Source: DAOUBA01 sp034432855 (GTDB lineage Bacteria > Chloroflexota > Anaerolineae > B4-G1). Taken from it: a stretch of DNA of 5,292 nucleotides. Numbering within the stretch: the stretch's first letter is position 1; each line of letters begins with the position of its first letter. Positions 5,163 to 5,292 of this stretch are shown here, in pieces. Under the pieces are notes generated by a model that searched no databases, was not told the origin of the DNA, and was given only the letters and a program-made list of their open reading frames with translations. Location of the stretch: positions 1 through 5,292 of the forward strand of contig DAOUBA010000235.1 in the NCBI GenBank assembly GCA_034432855.1, given 5' to 3'. The position numbers were made by a program, and so were the translations under genes.

Positions 5163-5292
5163 TTAACACCGTAACCCTGGTGAGTCAGCCCTTTCAGGGA
5201 ACAGCGAGCGATAGCGTTTCGCGGGATCGCTCAAGCCGACATAACGCAACAGCTCTTGAGATCCCGTGGCGAACTGATCCAAGAAATCGGTT
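5163..5292 (-). CDS. C-terminal fragment of an unrecognised protein, cut by the window edge
   Basis: Reading the minus strand from 5291, an open frame of 42 codons ends at TAA (5165-5163). The peptide contains DFLDQFATGSQELLRYVGLS (residues 2-21) and ends DPAKRYRSLFPERADSPGLRC (22-42). It has balanced charged and hydrophobic residues and looks like real protein, whereas the other minus-strand frame checked here is Arg/Ser-rich and stops sooner. I do not recognise the family. A transposase C-terminus is one possibility, given the palindromes just beyond the stop. That is a guess from context only. The start and most of the gene lie outside the window. Confidence 0.55.
   Translation of the reverse strand, partial: TDFLDQFATGSQELLRYVGLSDPAKRYRSLFPERADSPGLRC

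Overview
The window is GC-rich bacterial DNA with strong Shine-Dalgarno sites (AGGAGG, 5-nt spacers) and sigma-70-type promoters. The type of glycosyltransferase, the proline/threonine-rich tail on an AmaP-like protein and the GC-rich palindromes scattered through the sequence all suggest a Chloroflexota-like organism. That placement is a pattern-based guess; no marker gene is present to prove it.

Layout. Positions 1-156 hold a perfect GC hairpin at the left edge, a weaker hairpin and a clear promoter (103-131). This promoter drives a two-gene plus-strand operon: a DPM1-like family-2 glycosyltransferase (157-888) and, 12 nt later, a very large YfhO-family membrane protein (901-3810). A second promoter lies inside the last codons of the YfhO-like gene. 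It drives a two-TM AmaP/Asp23-like protein (3812-4456). Convergent to this, and sharing a CTAG at the stop codons, is a small lipoprotein gene on the minus strand (4453-5016). Positions 5017-5162 are intergenic and carry two overlapping palindromes. From 5163 to the right edge is the C-terminal end of another minus-strand gene, which I do not recognise.

How the genes may work together. A GT2 of this type normally charges a polyprenyl phosphate with a sugar on the cytoplasmic side. A YfhO-type GT-C protein can then move the sugar onto an acceptor outside the membrane, as proposed for CsbB/YfhO in Bacillus. The AmaP-like protein and the lipoprotein are also envelope proteins, so the whole block looks like a cell-envelope locus.

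The most unusual feature is the YfhO-like gene itself. It carries three kinds of repetitive DNA without losing its frame: a 10-G homopolymer, an 83-bp REP/MITE-like palindrome translated as a Ser/Pro then Gly/Glu linker, and a 12-bp tandem repeat that encodes its last membrane helix and runs up to the next gene's promoter. I see no CRISPR array, tRNA or rRNA. I found no complete mobile element and no clearly new multi-gene system.
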